Shown here: one piece after another, positions 1 through 8,615 of the stretch
Layout: every line of letters begins with the position of its first letter
Position numbering within the stretch: the stretch's first letter is position 1
Translations under genes and position numbers: made by a program
Notes under the pieces: generated by a model
The model's database searches: none
The model's input: only the letters and a program-made list of their open reading frames with translations
What the model was told of the DNA's origin: nothing
From: Firmicutes bacterium CAG:646
GTDB lineage: Bacteria > Bacillota > Clostridia > Lachnospirales > Lachnospiraceae
DNA: 20,208 nucleotides
NCBI GenBank assembly: GCA_000432335.1
Contig: HF995358.1
Coordinates: forward strand, 7,456 to 27,663
Direction: 5' to 3'

Positions 1-2289
1 GAGGAGATGGAACAGCAGTATATGAGAGACAGCCTCACGCCTTTGCCGGCGACAAGGGAACTGACCATGATGCTGGACCCTATGGAAAGTAAGATTGATT
101 CTGTCAATTATCAGGTGTCTACGGCAGATGGGACTACAGTGGTGGAGACTGGGAAAATTCCAAATTTGCAGGAGGAAGGGGAAAAGCTGAGGGGAGAATT
201 CAAGCTGGAAATCCCCATTCTGATGAATCAGGAATATACACTGCGGTTTGACGTGAAGATGAAGGATGGAAAGACGTACTATTATTATACGAGAGTTCTG
301 CAGAGGGCATCTGCAAATCTGAATGAATATCTGGATTTTGCAGAGAATTTTTACCAAAAATGTATCAGCGAGGAAACTTCCTCGGAATTAGCTTCTTATC
401 TGGAACCGGATGCCACGGAGACAAACAGCACATATGCTTCTTTGAATATCCATTCCAGCTTTGAGCGGGTGACCTGGGGACAGATGGAAATGAAATTGGA
501 GAAGAAAGCTGTTCCTGTTATTAAGGATATGAATGAGACAACCTGCAGTATTGCCATGTCGTATGTACTTTCTGATACGGAGGAAAAGGAGCAGACGGAT
601 TATTACAATGTATCCGATTTTTATCGGATGCGGTACGATCAGTCCAGAGTGCGGCTTCTGGATTTTGAACGGAAGACGGAAGAATTGTATGACGGAGAGC
701 ATACAGAACTGACCAGTAATGGTATTAATCTGGGGGTTGTGGATAAGACGGTACAGTATCAGTCCAACAAAAATGCAGATATTGTGGCGGTCGTTCAGGG
801 AGGCGAGCTTTGGTCCTATAATCGAAGCGCCAATAAAACTACTCAGGTATTCAGTTTCCGGGACGGAGAACTGGATGAACGGGAAAATCTTCAGGAACAC
901 GGCATTAAGATCGTGAGGGTGGAAGAATCCGGTGATATTGATTTTGTCGTCTATGGCTATATGAACCGGGATGTCCATGAAGGTCAGGTAGGCATCGGGG
1001 TGTATCATTATGGGGCGGAGATGAATCAGGTGAATGAACAGTTGTTTATTCCCATCCAGACGTCCTATGAATATCTGAAGAGCGATATGGAACAGCTTTC
1101 TTATATCTCGAAAAATGATATTTTATATCTGATGCTGGAGGATGACCTGTACCAGATTGATATTAAGAAGAATACTTACACAATTTTGCAGGAAAATATC
1201 CGGCAGGACTGTTGTGTGGTTTCAAAATCCCAGGCAAGTATCGCCTGGATGAATGAAATGGAAGAAAACGCTTCCACTTCCATTACCATGATGAGTCTGG
1301 AAGAGGGAACTGCCAATGTTATCCAGGCGCCGCCTGAGCAGAAGATCAAAGCCCTTGGATTTATCAATGAGGATCTCATCTATGGACTGGCGAATGAAAA
1401 CGATATTGTGAAGGATAATGCGGGAAATATCACGTTTGCCATGACAACAGTGAAAATTCAGCAGTTTGACGGAACGGTGGTAAAGGAATATCATGAAGAT
1501 GGTATCTGGGTGAGCCGTGTCAATCTGAAAGAGGGATCAGTGGAAATGGAACGGGTAAAATGGGAGGACGAGTCTTATGTACCGGTAAACAGCTCCCACA
1601 TTATGAATAATCTCCAGAAAAACGAGGAGACTGTAAGTATCCGTCTGATCACTACGGACCGGAAGGCAACCCAGATAGGATTGGATTTTGAGAAGAATAT
1701 TACAAATAAGAATGTGTTGTGTGTAGATTCCAATATGGTGGCGCAGGAGCATCTTTCCACGATGGATCTGGAATTGATCCGACAGGAGAATAATATTTAT
1801 TATGTCTATGCCGGGGGTGTTCTGGACAGCACATGGACGAAGCCCAGTGATGCGATCATCCGGGCGGATCAGAAGATGGGAGTGGTTCTGAACCGACAGC
1901 AGCAGTATGTGTGGGAGAGAGGAAACAGGGACGACAGCCATCAGATTAATTTGGAAGAGGTTCCTTCCGCAGTGCTGGAAGGAGGGCTGGACGAAAATGC
2001 TCTGCAGCAGGCGCTGGGAGAAGATTATACAGCGCTGAATCTTACAGGATGCAGTCTGGACAGTGTACTGTATCTGGTAGGAAAGGGAAATCCTGTGATC
2101 GCTAAAGTATCTCCGCAGGAGAATGTGGTGATCGTAGGATATGACAAATTTAATACGATTTTATATTATCCATCCACGCAGGAGACGAAGTATTATGGAC
2201 TTCAGGACAGTACGAACCTGTTTGGAGCTTCGGGTAATGTATTTATCGGATATATGGATAGCATGGGAGAACCAAGTAAAGGAGAATAA
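1..2289 (+). CDS. Large protein of unknown function, degenerate C39-like C-terminus (5' partial)
   Basis: The frame is open from the first base, so the gene almost certainly begins upstream. The ATG at position 7 has no room for a ribosome site. About 762 residues are visible. I cannot name the protein. The first ~100 residues look beta-rich and Ig-like (alternating strands, a YYYYTRV strand). Residues ~240-560 have repeated short beta blades around words such as ELWSY, LYQIDIKKNTY and ALGFINEDLIYGL, suggesting a propeller-like fold. The last ~100 residues (nt ~1970-2280) resemble the second half of a C39/papain-like peptidase domain: GNPVIAKV, then NVVIVGYD, then ILYYPSTQE. The His expected just before VVIVGYD is replaced by Glu/Asn, so this part is probably not catalytic. 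A signal anchor, if present, lies outside the window. The M29 aminopeptidase starts 4 bases after the stop, so the two are probably co-transcribed. The fold assignments are inference. Confidence 0.75.
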   Translation, partial: EEMEQQYMRDSLTPLPATRELTMMLDPMESKIDSVNYQVSTADGTTVVETGKIPNLQEEGEKLRGEFKLEIPILMNQEYTLRFDVKMKDGKTYYYYTRVLQRASANLNEYLDFAENFYQKCISEETSSELASYLEPDATETNSTYASLNIHSSFERVTWGQMEMKLEKKAVPVIKDMNETTCSIAMSYVLSDTEEKEQTDYYNVSDFYRMRYDQSRVRLLDFERKTEELYDGEHTELTSNGINLGVVDKTVQYQSNKNADIVAVVQGGELWSYNRSANKTTQVFSFRDGELDERENLQEHGIKIVRVEESGDIDFVVYGYMNRDVHEGQVGIGVYHYGAEMNQVNEQLFIPIQTSYEYLKSDMEQLSYISKNDILYLMLEDDLYQIDIKKNTYTILQENIRQDCCVVSKSQASIAWMNEMEENASTSITMMSLEEGTANVIQAPPEQKIKALGFINEDLIYGLANENDIVKDNAGNITFAMTTVKIQQFDGTVVKEYHEDGIWVSRVNLKEGSVEMERVKWEDESYVPVNSSHIMNNLQKNEETVSIRLITTDRKATQIGLDFEKNITNKNVLCVDSNMVAQEHLSTMDLELIRQENNIYYVYAGGVLDSTWTKPSDAIIRADQKMGVVLNRQQQYVWERGNRDDSHQINLEEVPSAVLEGGLDENALQQALGEDYTALNLTGCSLDSVLYLVGKGNPVIAKVSPQENVVIVGYDKFNTILYYPSTQETKYYGLQDSTNLFGASGNVFIGYMDSMGEPSKGE

Positions 2290-2293
2290 GATT

Positions 2294-3409
2294 ATGGATG
2301 AAAGAATTGTAAAACTGGCAAAAGGACTGGTACAGTATTCTGTAAAAGTAAAAGAAAATGATAAGGTGTATATTCACTATGCGGGAAAAGATACAGAAGA
2401 TCTTGCCCGTCAGTTGGTGAAAGAAGTGTATGCAGTGAAGGGAATTCCTTTTGTACATCATACGGAGCCGCGGGTGGACAGAGAGATTCTTATGCATGCC
2501 ACCAAAGAACAGCTGCAGCTGATGGCAGAGATTGACAGCAAAGAAATGGACGCTATGGACTGTTACATCGGAATCCGCGGTACAGATAATGTTTCTGAAC
2601 TTTCCGATGTTCCAGCTGAAAATATGGCAATGTACAATAAGTATTATAATACGCCGGTGCATCATGAACGCCGTGTGGCTCATACCCGCTGGGTAGTACT
2701 TCGGTATCCGAACTCTGCTATGGCGCAGCTTTGCGGAACCAGCCGGGAGGCTTTTGAGGATTTCTATTATAATGTATGTACGCTGGATTACGCAAAGATG
2801 GGAAAAGCGATGGAAAATCTGGTGGATTACATGAACCGCACCGATAAAGTACGTCTGGTGGCAGAAGGAACAGATCTCACATTTTCTATCAAGGATATTC
2901 CGGCGATTCCGTGTGCGGGCGAGGCAAATATTCCTGACGGAGAGGTGTATACTGCGCCGGTGAGAGACTCTGTCAACGGTGTGATCACCTATAACACCCC
3001 ATCTCCGTATAACGGATTTGTGTATGAAAATGTTCGTTTGGAATTTGAAAATGGAAAGATTGTAAAAGCGACAGCCAATAATACAGAAAAAATCAACGAG
3101 GTATTTGATACGGATGAGGGGGCAAGATATGTGGGAGAATTTGCGATTGGCGTAAATCCATACGTTCTGAAACCGATGCAGGATATTTTGTTTGATGAAA
3201 AAATCTGCGGTTCCATCCATTTTACTCCGGGAGCTTGCTATGATGAGGCTCCAAATGGAAATCATTCTGCAATCCATTGGGATCTGGTGCAGATCCAGCG
3301 TCCGGAATATGGCGGCGGTGAGATGTATTTCGACGGCGTACTGGTTCGGAAAGATGGAAGATTCGTGGTTCCGGAGCTGGAATGCCTGAACCCGGAAAAT
3401 CTGAAATAA
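2294..3409 (+). CDS. Aminopeptidase, M29 family (AmpS/PepS type)
   Basis: Predicted cytosolic dinuclear-metal exopeptidase that removes N-terminal residues from peptides; 371 residues, close to the usual size for the family. Visible family features: the N-terminal domain GLVQYSVKVKENDKVYI, the segment VAEGTDL (~189-195), GEANIPDGEVYTAP with probable ligand Glu217, VGEFAIGVNP with Glu282, SIHFTPGACYDEA with His309 and Tyr316, and HWD with His328 and Asp330. These match the two-Glu, two-His, Tyr and Asp set known for M29. The frame is open further upstream, but ATG 2294 is preferred: it has AAAGGAG at 2278-2284, and the family begins with a short leader of this type. The ribosome site lies inside the end of the upstream gene, supporting translational coupling. 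The substrate cannot be read from sequence. Confidence 0.93.
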   Translation: MDERIVKLAKGLVQYSVKVKENDKVYIHYAGKDTEDLARQLVKEVYAVKGIPFVHHTEPRVDREILMHATKEQLQLMAEIDSKEMDAMDCYIGIRGTDNVSELSDVPAENMAMYNKYYNTPVHHERRVAHTRWVVLRYPNSAMAQLCGTSREAFEDFYYNVCTLDYAKMGKAMENLVDYMNRTDKVRLVAEGTDLTFSIKDIPAIPCAGEANIPDGEVYTAPVRDSVNGVITYNTPSPYNGFVYENVRLEFENGKIVKATANNTEKINEVFDTDEGARYVGEFAIGVNPYVLKPMQDILFDEKICGSIHFTPGACYDEAPNGNHSAIHWDLVQIQRPEYGGGEMYFDGVLVRKDGRFVVPELECLNPENLK

Positions 3410-3419
3410 GATACAAACC

Positions 3420-3448
3420 TTGAATTTGCAGGGGAATCATGCTACAAT
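3420..3448 (+). promoter_or_regulatory. Sigma-A promoter of asnS
   Basis: TTGAAT (3420-3425), a 17-base spacer and TACAAT (3443-3448). The start site should fall near 3455, giving a leader of about 30 nt before the ATG at 3485, with GAGGGAGG at 3467-3474 as ribosome site. The leader is too short for a T-box riboswitch, although T-boxes are common on aminoacyl-tRNA synthetase genes in Firmicutes. Confidence 0.75.
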
Positions 3449-3484
3449 GAGCAAAATATAAGAAAAGAGGGAGGTCTGCTCACC

Positions 3485-4876
3485 ATGCAGCTTACTACTG
3501 TCAGAGAGATTTACAGGGATCGGGAAGCATTCCTGGATAAAGAGATTACCGTTGGGGGTTGGGTACGAAGCATACGTGACTCCAAGACATTCGGATTTAT
3601 TGTGCTTCATGATGGAACATTTTTTGAGACATTACAGATTGTTTATCATGATCAGATGAATAATTTTGCTGAGATTTCCAGACTGAACGTGGGAGCAGCC
3701 ATCATTGTAAAAGGAACTTTAGTGGCAACACCACAGGCAAAACAGCCGTTTGAGATTCAGGCGACAGAGATTACTGTGGAAGGGGAGTCCACACCGGATT
3801 ATCCTTTGCAGAAGAAACGTCACAGTATGGAGTATCTGAGAACAGTGAGTCATCTGCGTCCAAGAACGAATACATTTCAGGCAGTATTCCGTGTGCGTTC
3901 TCTGGTAGCTTATGCGATTCATAAGTTCTTCCAGGAGCGAGGATTTGTGTATGTGCATACTCCGCTTATTACGGGAAGTGACTGTGAGGGAGCCGGAGAG
4001 ATGTTCCAGGTTACCACTATGGACCTGAACAATATTCCTAAGACAGAAGACGGAAAAGTGGATTTTTCCAAGGATTTCTTTAACAAAGCTACGAACCTTA
4101 CTGTCAGCGGTCAGTTAAACGGAGAGACGTATGCGCAGGCATTCCGTAATATTTACACATTTGGACCTACTTTCCGGGCAGAAAATTCCAATACGACTCG
4201 TCATGCGGCAGAGTTCTGGATGATTGAGCCGGAGATTGCTTTTGCAGATCTGGAAGATGATATGATTCTGGCAGAGTCTATGTTAAAGTATATTATCCGT
4301 TATGTGCTGGAAAATGCGCCGGAAGAGATGCAGTTCTTTAACTCTTTTGTGGATAAGGGACTTCTGGAACGCCTGAACCATGTGGTAAATTCTGAATTTG
4401 CTCATGTTACCTATACAGAGGCGATCGAGCTTCTCAGTCAGCATAATGAGGAATTTGAGTATAAAGTATCCTGGGGATGCGATCTTCAGACAGAGCATGA
4501 GCGTTATCTTACAGAGAAGATTTACAAACGTCCGGTATTTGTTACCGACTATCCGAAGGATATCAAGGCGTTCTATATGAAGATGAATGAGGATGGAAAG
4601 ACCGTTGCAGCGGTTGACTGTCTGGTGCCGGGTATCGGTGAGATCATTGGCGGAAGCCAGAGAGAGGATGACTATGATAAACTGGTTGCCCGTATGGAAG
4701 AAATGGGTCTGAATAAGGAAGATTATGATTTCTATCTGGATCTGAGAAAATACGGCAGCACCCGTCATGCAGGTTTCGGGCTGGGATTTGAGCGTTGTGT
4801 GATGTACCTGACAGGTATGAGCAACATTCGTGACGTGATTCCATTCCCACGTACCGTAAATAACTGCGAGTTGTAG
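3485..4876 (+). CDS. asnS: Asparagine--tRNA ligase
   Basis: Class IIb aminoacyl-tRNA synthetase that charges tRNA-Asn with asparagine using ATP, in the cytosol. The 463 residues equal the normal bacterial length. Residues 1-105 form the OB-fold anticodon-binding domain (ITVGGWVRSIRDSKTFGFI). Class II motif 2 is at ~228-248 (FRAEN, then TTRHAAEFWMIEPE). Motif 3 is near 432-444 (GLGFERCVMYLTG). The Asn-type reading fits LITGSDCEGAGEMFQVT; archaeal-type AspRS enzymes are shorter and differ here. ATG 3485 is supported by the ribosome site and the N-terminal sequence. It has its own promoter, and the next gene starts 8 bases after the stop, so the DNA repair genes downstream are likely carried on the same transcript. 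Reading is secure. Confidence 0.98.
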   Translation: MQLTTVREIYRDREAFLDKEITVGGWVRSIRDSKTFGFIVLHDGTFFETLQIVYHDQMNNFAEISRLNVGAAIIVKGTLVATPQAKQPFEIQATEITVEGESTPDYPLQKKRHSMEYLRTVSHLRPRTNTFQAVFRVRSLVAYAIHKFFQERGFVYVHTPLITGSDCEGAGEMFQVTTMDLNNIPKTEDGKVDFSKDFFNKATNLTVSGQLNGETYAQAFRNIYTFGPTFRAENSNTTRHAAEFWMIEPEIAFADLEDDMILAESMLKYIIRYVLENAPEEMQFFNSFVDKGLLERLNHVVNSEFAHVTYTEAIELLSQHNEEFEYKVSWGCDLQTEHERYLTEKIYKRPVFVTDYPKDIKAFYMKMNEDGKTVAAVDCLVPGIGEIIGGSQREDDYDKLVARMEEMGLNKEDYDFYLDLRKYGSTRHAGFGLGFERCVMYLTGMSNIRDVIPFPRTVNNCEL

Positions 4877-4884
4877 GAGTTTTT

Positions 4885-5955
4885 ATGCGATTTATTCATA
4901 TTGCAGATGTTCATTTGGGGGCAGTTCCGGATTCGGGCTGCCCCTGGAGTGCTTATAGGGAAAAAGAAATATGGGAAACTTTTCAGAGGGTGATAGCTCT
5001 GACAAAGAAGGAGAAGATAGACCTTCTTTTGATTGCAGGAGATTTATTCCATCGCCAGCCTCTTTTGCGCCAGCTGCGGGAGGTGAATTATCTGTTTTCG
5101 GAGATTTCGGAAACGCAGGTGGTGTGGATGGCGGGGAATCATGATTATCTGCGGGAGGATTCCGCTTATAGGAAGGTGCAGTGGGCGGAAAATGTGCATG
5201 GTTTTTTCAGTCAGAAGCCGGAGGTATTTTATCTTGAAAAGATTCACACCTGGATTTATGGACTGAGTTACGAAAACCGGGAGATCACTCAGCGGCTTTA
5301 TGATGGGATTCACCCCAATGGAAAAGCGGGATATCACATTCTGCTGGCGCACGGGGGAGATGAGAAGCACATTCCTTTCAACAAGGATATTGCCCGGGAA
5401 TTTGATTATGTGGCTCTGGGACATATCCATAAACCTCAGGTTTTGATTCCCGATCGCATGATCTATGCGGGAGGGTTGGAACCTTTTGAAAAAAATGATA
5501 CAGGTTCCCGGGGGATGATTTATGGGCAGATCACCGGGGGAAAATGGGAGAAAGAGGGATCCTCTGTTCAGATAAAAACTGGTTTTGTGCCGCTGGCTAG
5601 CCGTTCCTATATGCCTCTGGAAATTGCCATACATTCTGCGACTACCCAGTTGGGACTGGAGCAGAAAGTGAGAGAGGCGATCGAACAGAAAGGCAGAAAA
5701 AATATTTACCTGATCCATCTGAAGGGATTTCGCAATCCAGATATGGAGTTTGAAAAGGAGTGCCTTTACAGTCTGGGAAATGTGGTAGAGGTAACGGATG
5801 ATACCCGTCCCTGTTATGATCTAGAAAAGCTGAGAAAACAGCAGGAGGGGACGCTGGTGGGAGAATATATCCGAAGTTTTGATGGAAAAGAGGGAACGGT
5901 AGAACAGAAAGCATTGTATTATGGTCTTCAGGCTTTGATGGAAACAGAATTATGA
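4885..5955 (+). CDS. yhaO: Metallophosphoesterase, YhaO/SbcD-like DNA exonuclease
   Basis: Calcineurin-like phosphoesterase of the SbcD/Mre11 type, 356 residues. All metal-site motifs are present: Asp8 and His10 (IADVHLG), Asp53 (AGDLFH), Asn85-His86 (GNHD), His156 (LLAHGGDE), His180 and His182 (GHIHKPQ). In this family the enzyme is a Mn-dependent nuclease working with a Rad50/SbcC-like ATPase. Its partner is probably the next gene, whose ATG overlaps this stop by 4 bases (ATGA at 5952). The ribosome site TAGGAG (4874-4879) overlaps the asnS stop codon, so translation is coupled to asnS. After residue ~240 the C-terminal half is the usual SbcD-like capping region and carries no obvious extra domain. 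The B. subtilis yhaO/yhaN pair is the closest named arrangement I recognise. The exact DNA substrate is unknown. Confidence 0.9.
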   Translation: MRFIHIADVHLGAVPDSGCPWSAYREKEIWETFQRVIALTKKEKIDLLLIAGDLFHRQPLLRQLREVNYLFSEISETQVVWMAGNHDYLREDSAYRKVQWAENVHGFFSQKPEVFYLEKIHTWIYGLSYENREITQRLYDGIHPNGKAGYHILLAHGGDEKHIPFNKDIAREFDYVALGHIHKPQVLIPDRMIYAGGLEPFEKNDTGSRGMIYGQITGGKWEKEGSSVQIKTGFVPLASRSYMPLEIAIHSATTQLGLEQKVREAIEQKGRKNIYLIHLKGFRNPDMEFEKECLYSLGNVVEVTDDTRPCYDLEKLRKQQEGTLVGEYIRSFDGKEGTVEQKALYYGLQALMETEL

Positions 5956-7553
5956 AATTGAATGATATACAGATACAACAATTTGGAAAATTGAAAGAAA
6001 AGAAAATCTTTCTGGAAGATGGGATCAATGTGATTTATGGTCCCAATGAAAGCGGAAAGTCTACGCTGCATGGTTTTATCCGCAGCATGTTTTTTGGGAT
6101 TCCCCGTTATCGGGGAAGGGCGTCAAAGACGGATCCCTATACCCGCTATGAGCCCTGGGACAGACCGGTGGATTTTGCAGGAAATCTGGGATTTTCGGTG
6201 GGAGAGAAGGATTTTCGCATTTGGAGAAACTTTTATAAAAAGGATGAGAGGGCGCAGTTAGTCTGTGAGACAGACGGGGAGCAGCTCTCCATTGAACAGG
6301 GAGATCTTCAGATGCTTCTGGGGGATATCAGCGAAAGTGTTTATGACAATACAGTTTCGGTGAGTCAGCTTCGCAGCGAAACGGACGAAGGCATGGTGCG
6401 GGAACTGCAAAATCATATGACGAATTATGAGGGAGCAGGAGCTGCGGATGTGGATGTGGAACGGGCAGTGCAGCGCCTGAAAAAGAAGAAAAAAGAGTGG
6501 GAAGGAAAGCGAAAGCAGCTGGAAAATGCTCAGAGACAAAGAAGAGAGCAGCAGGAGAACCAGATAGAATATCTGCGGGAAGAGCAGAGAAAATTAGATG
6601 AACAACAGAATCGTATCCGCGAGGAATATACGCGAATGGAGGATGAGTACCGCAGGCTGTCCAGCGAGAATTTTCAGCAGAGGGAAGAAAGGGAAATTAG
6701 AGAACCGGTAAAAAAGAGAGGAAAGACGCTGCAAAAAAGTATTCTTTTGGCGGTGAGTATCCTTCTGGCAGCTGCAGGATTGGCATCGGGAAAGGTTTTT
6801 CTGGGGGTGTTTATGACGCTGACAGCGCTGGCTTTGGCGGGGATAGGAATTGTTCTGATAAGCAGAGCAGAGGAAAATCGGAGAGAACAGACGGAGCACA
6901 AGAGAGAAGAGAATCATATTCCAGCGTTGCGGGAACGTTTGAAGGAACTGGAACAAAGAATGGCTCATATGCAAGGGCAGCAGGAGACTCTCGCCAGTCA
7001 ACGGGAGGAAAAGAGAGTTATGCTGGATAATCTTTTGGAAAATCTCATGGAAATGCAGGAGATTTCCCCGGAAGTAAAAGCGTGTGATGTGGAACTGGAG
7101 AGTCTGGCGCTGGCGCTTGCAACCCTGGAAAGTCTGTCTTCTTCTATGCGGAAAAGAATCGGCTACCGCTTGCAAAACAGGATGGAAGAGATTCTGGGGG
7201 AGATGACAGAAGGAAAGTATAACAGGATTTTTCTGGACGATCAGATGAAGATCCATTTGCTTGCATGGGATCGTCAGATCTCTTTATACCAGCTTAGCCG
7301 GGGAACCGTGGAGCAGGTGTATTTTGCCTTGCGGATGGCGGTGAGCGAAGTACTGTGTGAAGAACCCCTGCCAATCCTTTTGGATGATGTATTTGCCATG
7401 TATGACGAAAAACGGTTGGAACAGACGCTTTCCTGGCTGGAGCGAAGAGGCGGGCAGATTTTGATCTTTACCTGCCATCGTCGGGAAATAGAACTTTTGG
7501 AGAAATTAGGAATTAAGAGTAATATTGTGAAGTTGGAGGAACAGATATGTTGA
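5952..7553 (+). CDS. yhaN: YhaN-like SMC/Rad50-type ATPase with central transmembrane hairpin
   Basis: ABC-type ATPase head split by a coiled coil, 533 residues. Walker A is at 30-38 (GPNESGKST), the signature region near 447 (LSRGTVEQVYFALRMA), Walker B near 473 (PILLDDVFAMYD), and an H-loop follows (FTCHRRE). Residues ~165-255 and ~305-365 are highly charged coiled coil. Between them, ~262-304, lie two hydrophobic stretches (SILLAVSILLAAAGLA and VFLGVFMTLTALALAGIGIV), consistent with a membrane hairpin. No CxxC zinc hook is visible, so the tip that dimerises in SbcC/Rad50 appears to be replaced by the membrane segment. It is much shorter than B. subtilis YhaN (about 960 residues as I recall it). 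It overlaps yhaO by 4 bases and nfo by 7, so all three are translationally linked. Likely role: ATP-driven partner of the YhaO nuclease in DNA end processing, tethered to the membrane (inference). Confidence 0.85.
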   Translation: MKLNDIQIQQFGKLKEKKIFLEDGINVIYGPNESGKSTLHGFIRSMFFGIPRYRGRASKTDPYTRYEPWDRPVDFAGNLGFSVGEKDFRIWRNFYKKDERAQLVCETDGEQLSIEQGDLQMLLGDISESVYDNTVSVSQLRSETDEGMVRELQNHMTNYEGAGAADVDVERAVQRLKKKKKEWEGKRKQLENAQRQRREQQENQIEYLREEQRKLDEQQNRIREEYTRMEDEYRRLSSENFQQREEREIREPVKKRGKTLQKSILLAVSILLAAAGLASGKVFLGVFMTLTALALAGIGIVLISRAEENRREQTEHKREENHIPALRERLKELEQRMAHMQGQQETLASQREEKRVMLDNLLENLMEMQEISPEVKACDVELESLALALATLESLSSSMRKRIGYRLQNRMEEILGEMTEGKYNRIFLDDQMKIHLLAWDRQISLYQLSRGTVEQVYFALRMAVSEVLCEEPLPILLDDVFAMYDEKRLEQTLSWLERRGGQILIFTCHRREIELLEKLGIKSNIVKLEEQIC

Positions 7554-8380
7554 GAATAGGATGTCATTTATCTTCATCTAAAGGATTTTTGCATATGGGA
7601 AAAGAAGCGGTAAAAATAGGAGCGAATACCTTTCAGTTTTTTACGAGAAATCCCAGGGGCAGCAAAGCCAAGGAAATTGATGAAAAAGATGTAGCAGCGT
7701 TTTTAGAATTTTCCAGGGAACATGGGATCGGTCAGATTCTTGCCCACGCGCCGTATACGCTGAATCCCTGTTCCAAGGATGAGAAAACACGGGAATTTGC
7801 TTTACTTACTATGGAAGATGATTTGAAAAGGATGGAGTATATTCCCGGAAATTGCTATAACTTTCATCCGGGAAGCCATGTGGGTCAGGGAAGTCAGGAA
7901 GGTATCCGCATGATCGCAGATACGTTAAATCAGATTCTGAAAGAAGAGCAGAGAACCACCGTCCTTCTGGAAACAATGGCGGGAAAAGGTACTGAGGTAG
8001 GGCGGAGCTTTGAGGAACTGCAAGCGATTCTGGAAAAAGTGGAATTGAAAGACCATATGGGAGTGTGTCTGGATACCTGTCATGTGTATGATGCGGAATA
8101 CGATATTGTGGAACATCTGGATGAGGTTTTGGAAACCTTTGATCAGATCATAGGACTTCAGAAACTGAAAGCGATTCATATGAACGATAGTAAAAATCCT
8201 TTTGGAAGCCACAAAGACAGACATGAAAAAATAGGAGAAGGTTCTCTGGGGCTGGAAGCATTTCGGAGAATCATCAATCATCCCAGCCTGAAAGGAATCC
8301 CTATTTACCTGGAAACACCCAACGAACTGGATGGATATGCACAGGAAATCGCCCTGCTGAAATCAATGGAAATAAAATAA
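7547..8380 (+). CDS. nfo: Endonuclease IV (AP endonuclease)
   Basis: Base-excision repair enzyme that cuts 5' of abasic sites and removes 3' blocking groups with three zinc ions. The 277 residues match the family length. The full ligand set is visible: His68 (AHAPY), His107 (HPGSH), Glu142 (LLETMAG), Asp176 and His179 (LDTCHVYD), His211 (IHMNDSK), Asp224 and His226 (KDRH), Glu256 (LETPN). The ribosome site GGAGG (7535-7539) lies inside yhaN, and the ATG precedes the yhaN stop, so the genes overlap by 7 bases. This suggests a small repair unit pairing AP-site cleavage with the YhaO/YhaN nuclease. The palindromic element at 8402-8611 begins 22 bases after the stop. Reading is secure. Confidence 0.97.
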   Translation: MLRIGCHLSSSKGFLHMGKEAVKIGANTFQFFTRNPRGSKAKEIDEKDVAAFLEFSREHGIGQILAHAPYTLNPCSKDEKTREFALLTMEDDLKRMEYIPGNCYNFHPGSHVGQGSQEGIRMIADTLNQILKEEQRTTVLLETMAGKGTEVGRSFEELQAILEKVELKDHMGVCLDTCHVYDAEYDIVEHLDEVLETFDQIIGLQKLKAIHMNDSKNPFGSHKDRHEKIGEGSLGLEAFRRIINHPSLKGIPIYLETPNELDGYAQEIALLKSMEIK

Positions 8381-8401
8381 ATTTGGGGCGAGTCATAAAA
8401 T

Positions 8402-8611
8402 GAAAAACAGCCACGCGAACTTGTGTGAAAAATGTAAATGCTGATATGGATATTGTGAAAAAAGATTTATGCCGACTCAAACGAATTTGTCGAGCACATC
8501 TTTGAGACTTCAGGCTCAAAGTGAGCGCAGACTGAGTTTGAGTGGCATAAATCTTTGAAAATGACATCTACGCAGTTACAGGAATCTCACAAACCTCGCG
8601 CGGCTGTTTTT
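8402..8611. repeat. 210-bp nested imperfect palindrome between convergent operons
   Basis: The whole nfo-prs gap folds back on itself. Outer arms: 8402-8428 against 8585-8611 (about 22 of 27 pair, sharing AAAAACAGCC / GGCTGTTTTT and CGCG). Next arms: 8431-8452 against ~8561-8583, a weaker match (TGTAAATGC / GCAGTTACA). Then 8460-8481 against 8535-8555 (AAAGATTTATGCC and ACTCAAAC with complements, a single-base bulge). Innermost: a perfect 7-bp stem CTTTGAG (8500-8506) / CTCAAAG (8515-8521) with loop ACTTCAGG. T tracts follow the outer stem on both strands, so it could end transcription from nfo and from prs. Its size exceeds a simple terminator, so a MITE-like mobile repeat or structured RNA is possible. 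No open frame of note and no second copy in this window. Confidence 0.8.
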
Positions 8612-8615
8612 ATAA

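Noticed and set aside
388..1008. 206-codon frame on the minus strand inside the first gene
   Set aside because: Antisense to a long coherent frame, rich in His/Ile/Phe as expected of a shadow frame, with no start signals.
3420..3484. Possible T-box riboswitch on asnS
   Set aside because: The promoter leaves only ~30 nt of leader, with no room for the specifier stem and antiterminator.
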